From positions 1,302,001 to 1,366,000 of the forward strand of contig JAQJZZ010000010.1 in the NCBI GenBank assembly GCA_030077755.1: 64,000 bases of DNA, written 5' to 3'. Numbering within the stretch: the stretch's first letter is position 1; every line of letters begins with the position of its first letter. The notes under the pieces are model-generated. The model had not been told where the DNA came from. It ran no database searches and was given only the letters and a program-made list of their open reading frames with translations. The position numbers were made by a program, and so were the translations under genes. Positions 48,144-58,851 of the stretch are shown piece after piece. The DNA is from Filosporella fistucella. Lineage: Eukaryota; Ascomycota; Leotiomycetes; Helotiales.

Positions 48144-49053
48144 TTTTACCCGAGGCGTGCAATCTAGAGGAGCGGGTGCAGGAGGATATTCCTCGTATTG
48201 GAAAGACAGTAAGCCCTCATTGCTGACAGATAACAGAATTAATTATCATTTCACATGTAATGGCAAGAGATATGAAGTTATGCTGTCTAGTATTAACAAG
48301 GAGAGTCCGCTGAAAGTACGGGCCAATTCCGGATTTCACGAAATTAGCATGACAGTCAGCAAATCACATGACTGACTCATATGCTTGCCACCTCTTCCCT
48401 GTTCCTCCCACTTGCACTTCATAAAACTGTGCGACCTTTTGCTCTGGAGTACCAACGTAGCTTATATACTCCAATTCTTCTATTCATGATTGGGATTGTG
48501 CCACTCGGTCTCGATTAATTTCGTATTATATTGTCAAGTAAGCACAGAATTGGATAGGAGGAATTGGCTTCACTAACCAAATCTCCAATAGTCACGGAAT
48601 GAGGGGCGTTTATATAGTGCTCTTGACGTGACACAGTATTGTGGCCGGAAGTTCTTAATTAAGACGGAAACTTAGGCTTGCGCCTGATGATGTCCTTATT
48701 GAGGGTGGCTACACATCAACTAACATGAACTCACCTGAAGGATTGCCATGAATAAACTCATTGTATTTTAAAGCCTACTTGGGTAACAAGTTTCACACCA
48801 CACTATTTCTACAATTGCGTTGACTGGCTACTGATCTTGTCCAGAAAGGGTGTAATGTTCCTATTCAGTCGACGACGAAGGGCACTCATGCGCCATTTGT
48901 CTGTATCTGTAACTCATGCACAGGGAAAAAGAAAAACAAACTCCCAACGCATACGCTTAAAAGTCCCGCCAAAACAATAGAGCAAAAAACCGACCGCGAG
49001 ACCCAAATGATACAAGGCAAGAAGACATTTCGAAAACCCAAGGCTTAATGTCT
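48144..49053. other. intergenic, upstream of the esterase
   Basis: No supported gene. It contains the esterase promoter and the 3' UTR of the TPX2-like gene. Confidence 0.4.
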
Positions 49054-51240
49054 TCAACCCCTCAAACCTAGCTGCCCACCGGGGCCAAATCCAGCATTCA
49101 TTCCCTTGTCACCCTCTGCCGTCTTCTTCGCCATTTGTCTTTCCGCCCATTCTCTACTTGCTTGGCGTCCCCTTTCTGCTGCCTCCTCCCTGGCCCGTTT
49201 CGCTGCGTCCTCGCGGTCTCTCTTTTCTCTACTGATATCTTCTGACAACTTGTTGTCCCGATTGTAGATTTCTTTTGCACGCTGGCGTTGAATTTGAACA
49301 TCGTGAACGGATACACTTCTCTGCATAGCACGGCCACTCATGGATGGACCGTGTGTGGTTGGAGATGGTTTACGGACGGGTGGAGCGGCCTTGGAGCGAG
49401 GAGCTGAAATATTTGCGGCATTCAGCTGAATAATTGAGGGACGATGAGCGCCTACGTTTGATCCTCTCTTTGCGATAGAGATGTCTTCGTTTGCCATTGT
49501 CATACTCTCCAGACCAATCTTACTCTGGCGTGCACGGCTGGAGATTGTATCCCGAGGGGCGACACTCGGCATGGTGCTATTGCGGATTGGTCTTGCCTTG
49601 AATTCTCGGCGCTTTCGCTCCTCCTCCTCCTGGGCTTTCAGGCGTGCCTCATGTGCTTCTCGCTTCCTCCGTGAGACGGCTTCTCCAGGAAGCTCGAACG
49701 TCGGCTTTGTGAGGGGCTTAGTTGACTTCGTTGTTTTCGGGCCAGATACAACACGAGCTGTACGAAAGCTATCCTCACTTGATTCCCGTTGAGCCAACCG
49801 GGCCTCCCGTTGTTCCTTCAACCTACGAGCAACAGCCTCGCCAGGCAGCTCAAATGTAGACCGTGTAGGTGGCTTGGTAGATTTTGCAGTCTCCTTTGGA
49901 GGTAGAAGGCTGGCTGGACGCTTGACGGCAGCTTTTGTTGGCTGGGCTTTTGCTTTATTTTCGGCAGGCGATGGTTTGAAATTCATCGATGTAGCCTTCT
50001 TGAGCACAGGCGCATGCTTCGGAGCTGTAGACTTTACTCGCACTGTGGAATATCCAGTCTTTGGGGCCGGTGCTCTAGTACCGTTCTGCTTTCCGGTTGT
50101 TGTCTTGCCTGGAGATGCCGTCTGACCTAGGTCAATTCGTTTCTTTTCTGGGGAAATCATTCTCTCAGCTAATGTTGCTTGGTCAATCGCCTCAAGTGCC
50201 TCCTCAAATTGATCCAGAGCTTCAACTGAGTCTTCGATCCGGGAGACTGGCTTAGCTGGTGATCGAGCAGTGATCTGCTGGACAAATGAATCCTCTTCTG
50301 TATCATCTGCTGGTAGAGTAGATTGCTCGGAAGCGTAGGCTCTTTCAACTTCTTCAAGTGTCTTGACTGGTGAGTTCAATCGTCCCTGACTTGTATAGCT
50401 GTCCTTTTGTGCTTGGATTGTGATTGGGTTCTCGTTGTTTGAAGTTTCGATAGCTGCAGGAGCTGCTTTGTTCGTATCGATAGCTGGCTCCATCTCGTTT
50501 GACATATCTGCTGTTACTTCCTCCGCTAGACATGATAAATAATGATCAGTTATGGACTTGTATGGTAGTTCTTGAGTGCAGACAGAGGTCTTAAAAGCTC
50601 GCGATGATCCAGTAGATCGACTACTGAAAAGAGTAATGAAATCGATGTTTCGTAGCCTCTGTGGAAGTGCGGTAGAGTTCTGCGACATGAGTAAATCTAC
50701 TGAATTATACTGACCTGCTTGTGCCTTTGCCAATTGCTGACGAGTCATTCGAGAAGCCGGCGCGGGCAGCTTCACCTTCTGCTCTTGCTCTACCAGATAA
50801 TCTACTAAACCTGGTGTGAGGATCTGTATGGCGTAGTTTTCTGAAGGGGATCTCGAATTACCTTTGCCTCCTGTGAGGATCTGCCCTGGAGAAGAGGTAG
50901 CCGTTGGTGCCACTTCCTCATGTTGCATTAGATTGTTACTGTTGAATGAGTTTTCCAAATCCGCCTCAATGGCTTGTTTGCCTTTCTTCGCTCTACCCTT
51001 GGATGCCTTTTTGACCTTATTTGCAGCCCCAATCGCAACCTTGTATGCGGCTTTCAGACCCCTAAGCTCCGAGGCCATGCGCTCTTCCTCATTGCCCATC
51101 GGAAATGTCCCCATCGGATTGTTGAAATTGGCGAGAGTTTGCAGGTGTTTTGCTGGAGTGTCTGGTAGAGGTGTGTTGATGGCGAGAGCAGTGTGATCTT
51201 CCACGATGTCAATTCTTTTCGACCGGGTTACTCGAGCCAT
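49054..51240 (-). CDS. TPX2-like, probably microtubule/spindle-associated protein
   Basis: A 728-residue open frame, basic and mostly disordered. Two copies of FELPGEAV followed by a charged helix occur near residues 470 and 525. The second copy runs into EEEERKRREFKARPI, which closely resembles the helical core of TPX2/Wdl microtubule-binding motifs ending in FKARP. The C-terminus is a long charged helix (REKRDREDAAKRAREEAAE). In this family these segments bind microtubules and activate spindle assembly. That assignment is inference from motif likeness. The middle (50714-50526) may be a 189-bp intron, GTCAGT..CTAG, removable without changing frame, since the residues it would encode look unlike their surroundings. 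It is next to Dad2 and shugoshin. Confidence 0.62.
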   Translation of the reverse strand: MARVTRSKRIDIVEDHTALAINTPLPDTPAKHLQTLANFNNPMGTFPMGNEEERMASELRGLKAAYKVAIGAANKVKKASKGRAKKGKQAIEADLENSFNSNNLMQHEEVAPTATSSPGQILTGGKGNSRSPSENYAIQILTPGLVDYLVEQEQKVKLPAPASRMTRQQLAKAQAGQYNSVDLLMSQNSTALPQRLRNIDFITLFSSRSTGSSRAFKTSVCTQELPYKSITDHYLSCLAEEVTADMSNEMEPAIDTNKAAPAAIETSNNENPITIQAQKDSYTSQGRLNSPVKTLEEVERAYASEQSTLPADDTEEDSFVQQITARSPAKPVSRIEDSVEALDQFEEALEAIDQATLAERMISPEKKRIDLGQTASPGKTTTGKQNGTRAPAPKTGYSTVRVKSTAPKHAPVLKKATSMNFKPSPAENKAKAQPTKAAVKRPASLLPPKETAKSTKPPTRSTFELPGEAVARRLKEQREARLAQRESSEDSFRTARVVSGPKTTKSTKPLTKPTFELPGEAVSRRKREAHEARLKAQEEEERKRREFKARPIRNSTMPSVAPRDTISSRARQSKIGLESMTMANEDISIAKRGSNVGAHRPSIIQLNAANISAPRSKAAPPVRKPSPTTHGPSMSGRAMQRSVSVHDVQIQRQRAKEIYNRDNKLSEDISREKRDREDAAKRAREEAAERGRQASREWAERQMAKKTAEGDKGMNAGFGPGGQLGLRG

Positions 51241-52033
51241 ATTCGTTTTGGATTATGTAGCCGAAGGGGTTGAAAGTCAATTACGAAGATCGCCGCATCT
51301 GGTCCAAGCAATCCAAAACACTTTGAAAGAAGCTCAAAGTTTGCGACTAGAAGCGTAAGAGCTTGTAGATATGTTGAAGTGGGGTTGTAATTGAGCAATT
51401 GTCAATGCGTTTATCGATTACTCTGGACTGTATATGCGAGGTTGTCCATGCGATCGTTGTGTGATATCCGACTTCCTTAAGTTGGCTGAAACATTGTTTT
51501 CGGATTTCAGGCTAATCCCCATGGCAACGACGACCGTGTGGGTTTCGTGTTACGCGTTGGCTTTTAGACATTCAGCCTTATACTTAATTTACTATTCCAC
51601 GCAATTACTTAAAAACATCGACTCCGAATAGTTGCTTCCCGCTTCTGAAGATTTGGTCAATTCTCCTAAGACCGTAGAATTAATTTCATGAAAGATGTTA
51701 TCTGTTCATGCGGGAACGCTAACTATGTTTCCTAGCTCGATTTGATCAAGACCCTGCGGCTTGAAGGGTTGGAGGGGCTCTCTCCCTATACATAAGTAGG
51801 AACGATAAAATAACCTTAAATAAAGATTCGTTAGATGGTCTGCGTGGATAAGAGCATTTGTCCATCATATCACCAATTTTATATCCAAGGAAGGCAATCT
51901 AATTGTGCTTTTTCATCACTAAGTAATGGGGGTATCAAGGAATATCACACCACAACACTTCAACCAAACGCCATCTATGCTCCGATATCATTTCGTAATC
52001 CTTTATGCATGTGCCCAAGTTCACCTCAAACAT
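51241..52033. other. intergenic, upstream of the TPX2-like gene
   Basis: No supported gene; AT-rich. It holds the TPX2-like promoter and the Dad2 3' UTR. Confidence 0.4.
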
Positions 52034-52588
52034 TTAGCCCTGTTCATTGCCGTCGACTCCCCCAGTACTCGGCTGTTGTAGCATAGGTGCATGCTCAGTC
52101 GGTATTCTAACTAGAGTTTGAGGGAGTGAGAGCCCCGAGTCTGTTTGAGGTTGTGAATCGCTGTGTTCGTCTGCCTGTGGGCCTCTTGGCTTAGGTATTT
52201 TCACTAGAAACTGATTAGAATATATGCAAAAGGAGAATGTGGAAACTTACTAGACGCCATACTGATAGCTTGGAGGACATTGTGCCAATTTCCCAATACT
52301 GTCGCGACAGCTAAAGAGCGGCGCGGTCAGTGCAAGTCATTTTGAACGACAGACGGGGAATTACACACCTTCTGTGCCATCTGAAAGCGTGGCCAGTTTC
52401 TCTTCAAGCATTTGCATCTGCCCGGCTAGCCCAGCACTGAGATCCCTAAGTTGCTTCAAATTCTCAAGTTCTGCCTTCTTTTCGTTGATGCGTGCGAGTA
52501 GTATTGGCGATTGGCTCGTGCTCCCAGAATTGCCAGAGGTCGAAGCTTGTCGAAGATGCGAAGGGAGCGGCCTTGAAGAGTAGGACAT
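52034..52588 (-). CDS. dad2: DASH/Dam1 complex subunit Dad2
   Basis: Minus-strand exons 52588-52369, 52310-52251 and 52203-52034 encode 149 residues. The family signature is clear: MSYSSRPLPSHLRQ at the start, then the helix LLARINEKKAELENLKQLRDLSAGL, then after the first splice AVATVLGNWHNVLQAISMAS, and after the second KIPKPRG and LPQTLVRIP. Dad2 is part of the ten-protein DASH ring, which couples kinetochores to microtubule plus ends in mitosis. The middle exon is only 60 bp and would be missed by frame-based searches. All phases agree (1 and 1). It is divergent from shugoshin. Confidence 0.94.
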
Positions 52589-52947
52589 AGCTACAATACT
52601 TTAGTGGTTCAGTAACTTTCGGCGCTGGGTGGTTTATGGTGGTTGTGATGGTAATAATTGGCACTGGTCACACACAAGGACAGTTGGACGTCATGGTGGT
52701 AATCGGTTGCGTAGTGGGGGGCAGGATAACCTTGCACTAAGAGATGAAATAAATGTGGGTCCATCCGTATTTGGCCAGAATGTAAACATTGACATTTCGC
52801 AAAGACAAATTCTTTCCTCACGAACATTACAGCCAACAAAAGTGCCCATCTCGATCTCAGAACACATACGAGAATCGATTTGAGCTCTGTATCTTCTTGC
52901 AATACAACAATTGTACTCGCAACTCGTCTGCCGCATGCACCTCCCAA
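52589..52947. promoter_or_regulatory. divergent promoter shared by dad2 and shugoshin
   Basis: Only 359 bp separate the two start codons. Both products act on chromosome segregation, so shared cell-cycle control is plausible. I see no ACGCGT (MCB) box. A GACGTCAT word lies near 52686-52693. A shadow frame on the minus strand here has no motif. Confidence 0.5.
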
Positions 52948-55212
52948 ATGGCTCGACTCAATGAGCCTTCCGCGCCCACAGAGACTTTGGAATCTTGTAA
53001 GTCTCCGAAAACAGAGGCTGAAGCATATTAACAAGACTCTAGTGAAGCGCAAATTCATGCGCCAAAACCGCGACATTGCAAGAGCCAATTCTACACAATC
53101 CCTACGCATTCGAAGTTTAGAAAATGAGACGTCAAGACTCCTATCGGAAAACCTTGGCCTTCGAGAACAAATATTGCGACTTCGGAGAGAGATAGAAGAA
53201 GGGAAAACACAGAGAATTATCAATCACACTGGAGTTTTGAAATCGCAACTGGAGGTCAAGCTGCAAGAGCTTGGTGCCTTAATTTCTGGACTCGGAAACG
53301 AACCGGCATCAAGCAAAGAGCAATCCCCTCGAAATGGAAAAGTTGTGCGCTCAAGCCCAAATACTAGCCCTGATCAAAAGAATTGGAAGAATATGTGCAC
53401 ATTGAGTGAAGCAGTCAGTAGCCAAGAAGGCCGCTTACCACCAATCCTGGAAAATAAATCCTACCCAAGAAGAACATTAGAGTACACGATTCTACTTCCC
53501 CCAGTCAGTGAATATATGCTGACAGTACTAGACGTCAAGAGATTTTGAATATTGTTGCAGACGCTGAGATTGATACGACCGATTCGCCGGACATAGGTCC
53601 ACCGCCAGTATCACAATTTGTCGACGAAGACCCAGTCAAAATTGATCTTCCAAGAAGAGGCACAGCTGATAAAAATGAGGATGTTACAGGGCTAGATCCA
53701 ACTCTGTCCAAAAATCTAGAGCAGAGACGAAAGCGAAAGGAGAGCAATGGGTCGACAGAATTAAAACGAACAAGCAACCCAGAGTCACTTCCTCGCACTA
53801 CTGAAGCAACCGGGTCTTTGAAAACGGGGGCGAAGAGAAAGCTTAGCGTGCGAGAGGATGACGAGAACGATTCTGCCAGTGTACCACCGTCTCCAGATGA
53901 CTTCAAATTCACTCGTGTTACTACTTCGGAGGACAAGGTCAAAAACCGAGGCACAATTCAGCCTGGAGCCGGATGTAAAGTGATAAGAGAACTTGCAGTT
54001 GCCAAAGGATCTGGCCGCGAAAGACAGTCCAATTCGGCACCAATTACCACTGGCAGAAAAGTGCTGGCTCCTAAAAGCGTCAACGATTCCCCAAGGAAGA
54101 CATCGAGAGTTGGAACCTCTGAGGAACAGAACCCGAACAAACCAGATGCTCCCAAATCCAAACCGGCCAAGGATAGAGGTAAAGAGAAGCAGTCAGAATC
54201 TGTCCAAGTTCTACCAAACGACAAACCAACACTTAAAACAGTTGAAATACAGCAAGATCTGGAGCCTGAAACACCAGCAGCTGGCCTTGATTTATTTTCT
54301 CCACCATCAACTGAACCTTCAACAGCACCACCGGAATCTAGAGATACCCCACCGCCATCTGATCTGGATGTTGATACAGAAGGACCAAGACCTAGCCGGA
54401 GGGCACGGGCAAGTGTGAATTATGCACAACCCAATCTTCGTGATAAGATGAGAAGACCAACTAAGGATCTTGTTGATGCTGTGATCAGGGATGGCAAGCA
54501 ACCGCGTGGTGCTGTGGTCAAAACCGAAGGGGAGGAATCTGTCACCACAATTAAGGCCGAGCCTGATATGGAGGATGCTTGGAAGAACATGCCAGTAGCA
54601 TCCTCGGCGACTGTAGAGAATAGCCCATTGAGAAGCAAAGCTCCGGAATCAGACACCTTACCAAGCAGCATCACAACCCACCGAAAACGACGAGAGTCAC
54701 TATTGAACCAAGGGGAAAGTAACGGGCTTAAATCGTCTTCGACTAGTGCAATCACCGCTCTTCTAGCTGAAAACAGGAGAGCCAAAGCTGCAGCCAAAGC
54801 GAAGGGCGTGGAAAGCGACGCTGGGTTGGCAAGTAAGATCTCTAAACTGGATATTTATGAGTTCAGAGGTTCGCCTACTTCGGACGACACATCTGCTGCT
54901 TCTGCATCTGAGGAGAAAGTCATTGCTAGAGGTGCAAGAAGGCATTCGACGCTGCCAAGCCAAAATACACACACAAGTGATGGTGAAGTTTCGGACATAG
55001 AAGTAGCTAGGAAGGTGGATACTTCCACCTCCCGCCGAAGACAGTCTACTCTCGGCTTGAGAAACATATCAACCAATACAGCTTCAGGAAAGGAGCTGGA
55101 GTCCGAGAAGTCGTTGAAGCGGGTAGCAAGTGTCTCGGGCACAGCAGATTCTGGGAATGGGACGTCGAGGAGTGATAGGATATCGGCACGAAGAAGAAGT
55201 ATGATGCTATGA
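52948..55212 (+). CDS. sgo1: shugoshin (centromeric cohesin protector)
   Basis: Exons 52948-52996, 53043-53481 and 53526-55212 encode 724 residues. The introns are only 46 and 44 bp. The N-terminal segment (MARLNEPSAP, then LKRKFMRQNRDIARANSTQSLRIRSLE) is the shugoshin coiled coil that recruits PP2A. The C-terminal part has the basic shugoshin motif (RPSRRARASVNYAQPNLRDKMRRP), used for histone H2A binding at centromeres. Between them lie the DTTDSPDIGPPPVS block and long disordered regions. Shugoshin protects cohesin and helps biorient kinetochores. The first exon (16 codons) and both splice phases were fixed by family similarity; other AG choices break the frame. Confidence 0.92.
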
Positions 55213-55557
55213 AGATATGACGATTAGGATTTTCTTTTGGGGGTTTCGGATTGGCGATTCTGTATACCTGGAGCGTGACGAGCGTTGCTTTCATTAATGT
55301 GTGTTTTTTGAGTCTGCGCTGTCTGGACTGCGGGAATATTTATGATACCAATAGAGTCCTACTTCCTGTTCGAAGCGGCTCCTTTTAACGCCGAGTTAAT
55401 GACATTTGTAGGGAAGGAAGCAGTCAAATCTTCCTCTCGCCCCGAATATCATGCTTGCTAGAGCCCAGGTTCCTGAAGTACCTTCAGCTAAACTGATATC
55501 CCCCGTATCCTCAACTACGAGTCCTAATATTGGGGTTTCAAGCCCAATAATTCCCTA
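55213..55557. other. intergenic between convergent shugoshin and vps29
   Basis: 345 bp with no supported gene; 3' UTRs of both. Confidence 0.4.
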
Positions 55558-56262
55558 TCATGATCCTCCCACCACCTTTGTATATGTGATCTTCTCAACA
55601 TTTACACTCTCTACACCATTAGCATCTTTCCGTAATTGGTAGACATAAAGCGTCAATCCAATTCCTTGCACCTGTCCTCAATATCAGCATAGCTTCCCCA
55701 ACTTCAATGGGAGAGAAACTCACTTGCATTAAGCAAAAACTCGGCACCATCTCCTCCCCTTCCCCAACCCACCCCGTGGTAAACGCTCCCGTCGCGCTCC
55801 CTGGGTTGACAAAAAACTTATTCTCATATTCATATGCATCAAATCGATGTGTACCACCCCAACACAGTACATCCACGTCTAATTTATTAGCTTCCGCGAG
55901 CATCAGATCTGTCTCCATCGGCGCAACCATCGTGAAGCCCTCCAGGAAACCAATACGCAGAGAGCCATGTGTGACAACTTGCGACAAAGGTAGAGAAGTA
56001 GCTTCAGTGTCGAATTTGCCTTTGGCGATTTTCAGATCGGGGCAGACAGAGCGGAGGTATTCGTAGGTGGGTTTGTCTGTGAGGTTGCCTAGACAGAGGG
56101 TATGGCTGATTTTGCCAGGCGTGAGGAGTTTTTTGAACTGTGAGGTACGTCAATTGAATGTTTTTGGAGAGAGGAGACGGAAGGGCATACCTTGGCAGGT
56201 ATGTCTAAAGCTCTATCTGGAATATGGAGGTCTCCGATTACGAGGACGAGGCGGGATGTCAT
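55558..56262 (-). CDS. vps29: Vps29, retromer subunit
   Basis: Minus-strand exons 56262-56191, 56137-55724 and 55671-55558 encode 199 residues. It has the metallophosphoesterase-like fold of Vps29: LVIGDLHIPDRA at the start, PAKFKKLLTPGKISHTLCLGN, KGKFDTE, then FDAYEYENKFFVNPGSATGAF and a C-terminal VQGIGLTLYVYQL. Vps29 is part of the retromer trimer that returns receptors from endosomes to the Golgi. The usual HGH and GHTH metal-site motifs are here EGF and GGTH, in keeping with Vps29 being a binding scaffold rather than an enzyme. The acceptor at 55673-55672 restores VQG, the family sequence, after the conserved LMQ. Confidence 0.94.
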
Positions 56263-58494
56263 GGCTGCGATTCGCGAAACTTATGATTTGAGGGATTCGA
56301 GACACTGGGAGGAGCCGGAATAAGTCTTCTTGCATCCGGTAATTAATTACCCAGCTTCTCAATCTTGTGATTTAGAGTTGTAGAAGCTCCGGCGCAAGAG
56401 GAGAGTTAACGGTGTTTGTTGTCTTTGGGTTGAGGAAGGTCGCTGTTTATGTTTGGCTTGTTTGCTTGAAATTCACGTGATGGTAACGACGACCAACTTT
56501 TAGGCTTAGATCAACCCATTCTAGTTGACTACCTACGCCTTCATCAGTTACTTTGCCTGATTCAGAAGCACGTGGTTTTGATGTGGCAACTGCTCAAATA
56601 GTGTCACTTCCTGAAATACGAAATCTTTTCGAAATATTTCAGATACTACTTCATCTCATAGTAATATCATCTAGAGATTCCGCGTACTATACGATACTGT
56701 ATCTATCAGGGTAATTTGGGTACATTTGAATTTTAGCTCGCTAGTTTCGGAATATAATTTTGTAAAGTATTAAAACTCTGGCAATGATTTAAAAGAATCC
56801 GCTTCCACGATTGCTAATTGAAAAATATTAGCTCGGCTGAAGCATCTCCAAAACACACACTATATTTCTGTCTCTTCCCACCGGGAAGGTAGCTTCTATT
56901 TGTATCTATCCTATAGTTGTAGATGAATTCCTATTCATATGTTTTGGAAGTATCAAGTAATATTCTGTTGGCCAGTTTCAAGATATAGTGTCGACTTGTC
57001 ATCAACGACAACCAAATTCACATCAGGATCTCTAACCTTTCACGTTGGGTTCGTTCTTGTGCAAACGTATCGGGGATGCTGATGATATCTCGACAGGAGC
57101 TTTTCAAGTCTTGACTCGCTAAATCACGACTTTCAACATCAGAAATGCATCGGATGCAGTGGGATTATAAGTTCACGGGCATAAATTTAACCCAGAATGT
57201 GTACAACTCAGCCCCGAAACCCTCACATGTATGTCCGGAGATCCCCATTTTTCATCCCATTGGTTGAGTGCAAAGCTCATGTGTCGTTGTAACCTTACCG
57301 CTACACACATACGTGAAGAAAGTTGTGAGCAGATGATACCATATAATCATGCAAATCTAACGAGGCCAAAAAAAATATTACGCGTACAAATTTGCATACT
57401 ACCAGCATGACATTACCACAATGTATATATGGGCTGATTAAGCCTAGGCGTCCCTCATGCATGCTTTAATTATCTGTACCATCCAAGTGTCACTTGAAGG
57501 GGAAAGTGGACAACAAGGTGACCTTAGAGCAGCACTCAACAATACTCAGAACACGCTTATCAGGCTTCCATGCATCTAGTTTCTGTAAATGGATACAACA
57601 GGGTCTCGGAGATGCGGTACTCGCACTACTCGGCCACTGGGACGGCTCAATGTATGTATCCGCTGAGGAGCTCGTGAGGTGACCTTGCTTGTATCACAGC
57701 ATCGTGTAGAAATGCAGTACACGTGAAAACTGGATAATGCAGTTGTAATGCAGTTGGTATGCCGTGCAACTCCCCTGCGCAAGCATTGCTTGTTTGGATT
57801 CCTTTTGCTGGATCTGTAGAATGCATAACGAGATTACTTTGTGCTACCAAATACTGATTCGATAAGTGTAATTCGTACAGTTGTACTTGTGGATAGGTAA
57901 CTTAGATGAAACCTCCGACACGTGAGAATCCAGCACGGCGTTCCCCACACCTTATATGCCGTACACTGTTCTGATGTGCCGACGCTCGCCAGTTCTTGGC
58001 TTCTCAAGACACAAACGTGTTTGTAGCAAGGAGCAGGAATGCAGGTATCCGAGACAACAAGGACATCTCCGAAGTCGTGACCACTTGACACATTGTCTTC
58101 ACGTGAGCAAGGATATACAGAAATTTCTGTTGTAGAACTTGCATCGCGGAGAAAGGCAGTTTGAATCGGAGTACTTTCAAACCCCGGGTCTTGTCGGGTA
58201 CAACTTGATGAGCACATGACTGTAAAGAGATGGTATGAAAATCTACGAAACCTGCTAGATTCAATCCTAGGGGATAACATGTAGAACAGGCCAGTCTGCG
58301 ATCAGGAAAGTCAAACATCATGACGCTGTACATGGAGAGCGATTCTCGAAAATTTGCAACAAAAGCAAAAATGGTTCGTGTAGGATTGACAGCGGGGTAA
58401 TCAAATGAAAGGAAGCTGAACAATTACGCTTGCAAGGAAGACTAGAAATCGATGATGCCTCAATTCAAAACATAGCACAAAAAGCAAAAGTCTT
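56263..58494. other. AT-rich intergenic region
   Basis: About 2.2 kb upstream of vps29. No supported gene; frames between 57.8 and 58.4 kb have no motif. Confidence 0.4.
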
Positions 58495-58851
58495 TCAATC
58501 TTTGCCGTTTCTCATGATCATCGACCATGAGCATAGACCAATCTGTAGCCTAAGAGCCACATAAGGGGCAAGCCATTGTAGAGTCGCTTCGAATTGCTTC
58601 TCAAAGACAACGCTATAGCGAGATTGACTCAAAGCACCGACCTGTAGACCGGGTGCCAGTAGAGACGGATGTTTCCCATTTGCTTTTGATATCGCCACCT
58701 CGAACACCAGGTCGTCGAAACATTGGCCAGCCTCTAGTTCGTAAAGTGACACGAGAAGTAAACCATGTTTTACTGCAGCTGTCAACTTGCTTTTCGGCCA
58801 GGAACGGTAACGATTGGTAGTCTCACAATCCCAAAATTTCCGGGCGTACAT
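58495..58851 (-). CDS. possible small protein of unknown function
   Basis: A 118-residue frame with protein-like composition (MYARKFWDCETTNRYRSW, then KLTAAVKHGLLLVSLYELEAGQCFDDLVFEVAIS). It has alternating hydrophobic and polar residues compatible with a small alpha/beta fold. No family is recognised, and neither strand nearby offers supporting exons. It may be a lineage-specific gene, a fragment or chance. Confidence 0.28.
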   Translation of the reverse strand: MYARKFWDCETTNRYRSWPKSKLTAAVKHGLLLVSLYELEAGQCFDDLVFEVAISKANGKHPSLLAPGLQVGALSQSRYSVVFEKQFEATLQWLAPYVALRLQIGLCSWSMIMRNGKD

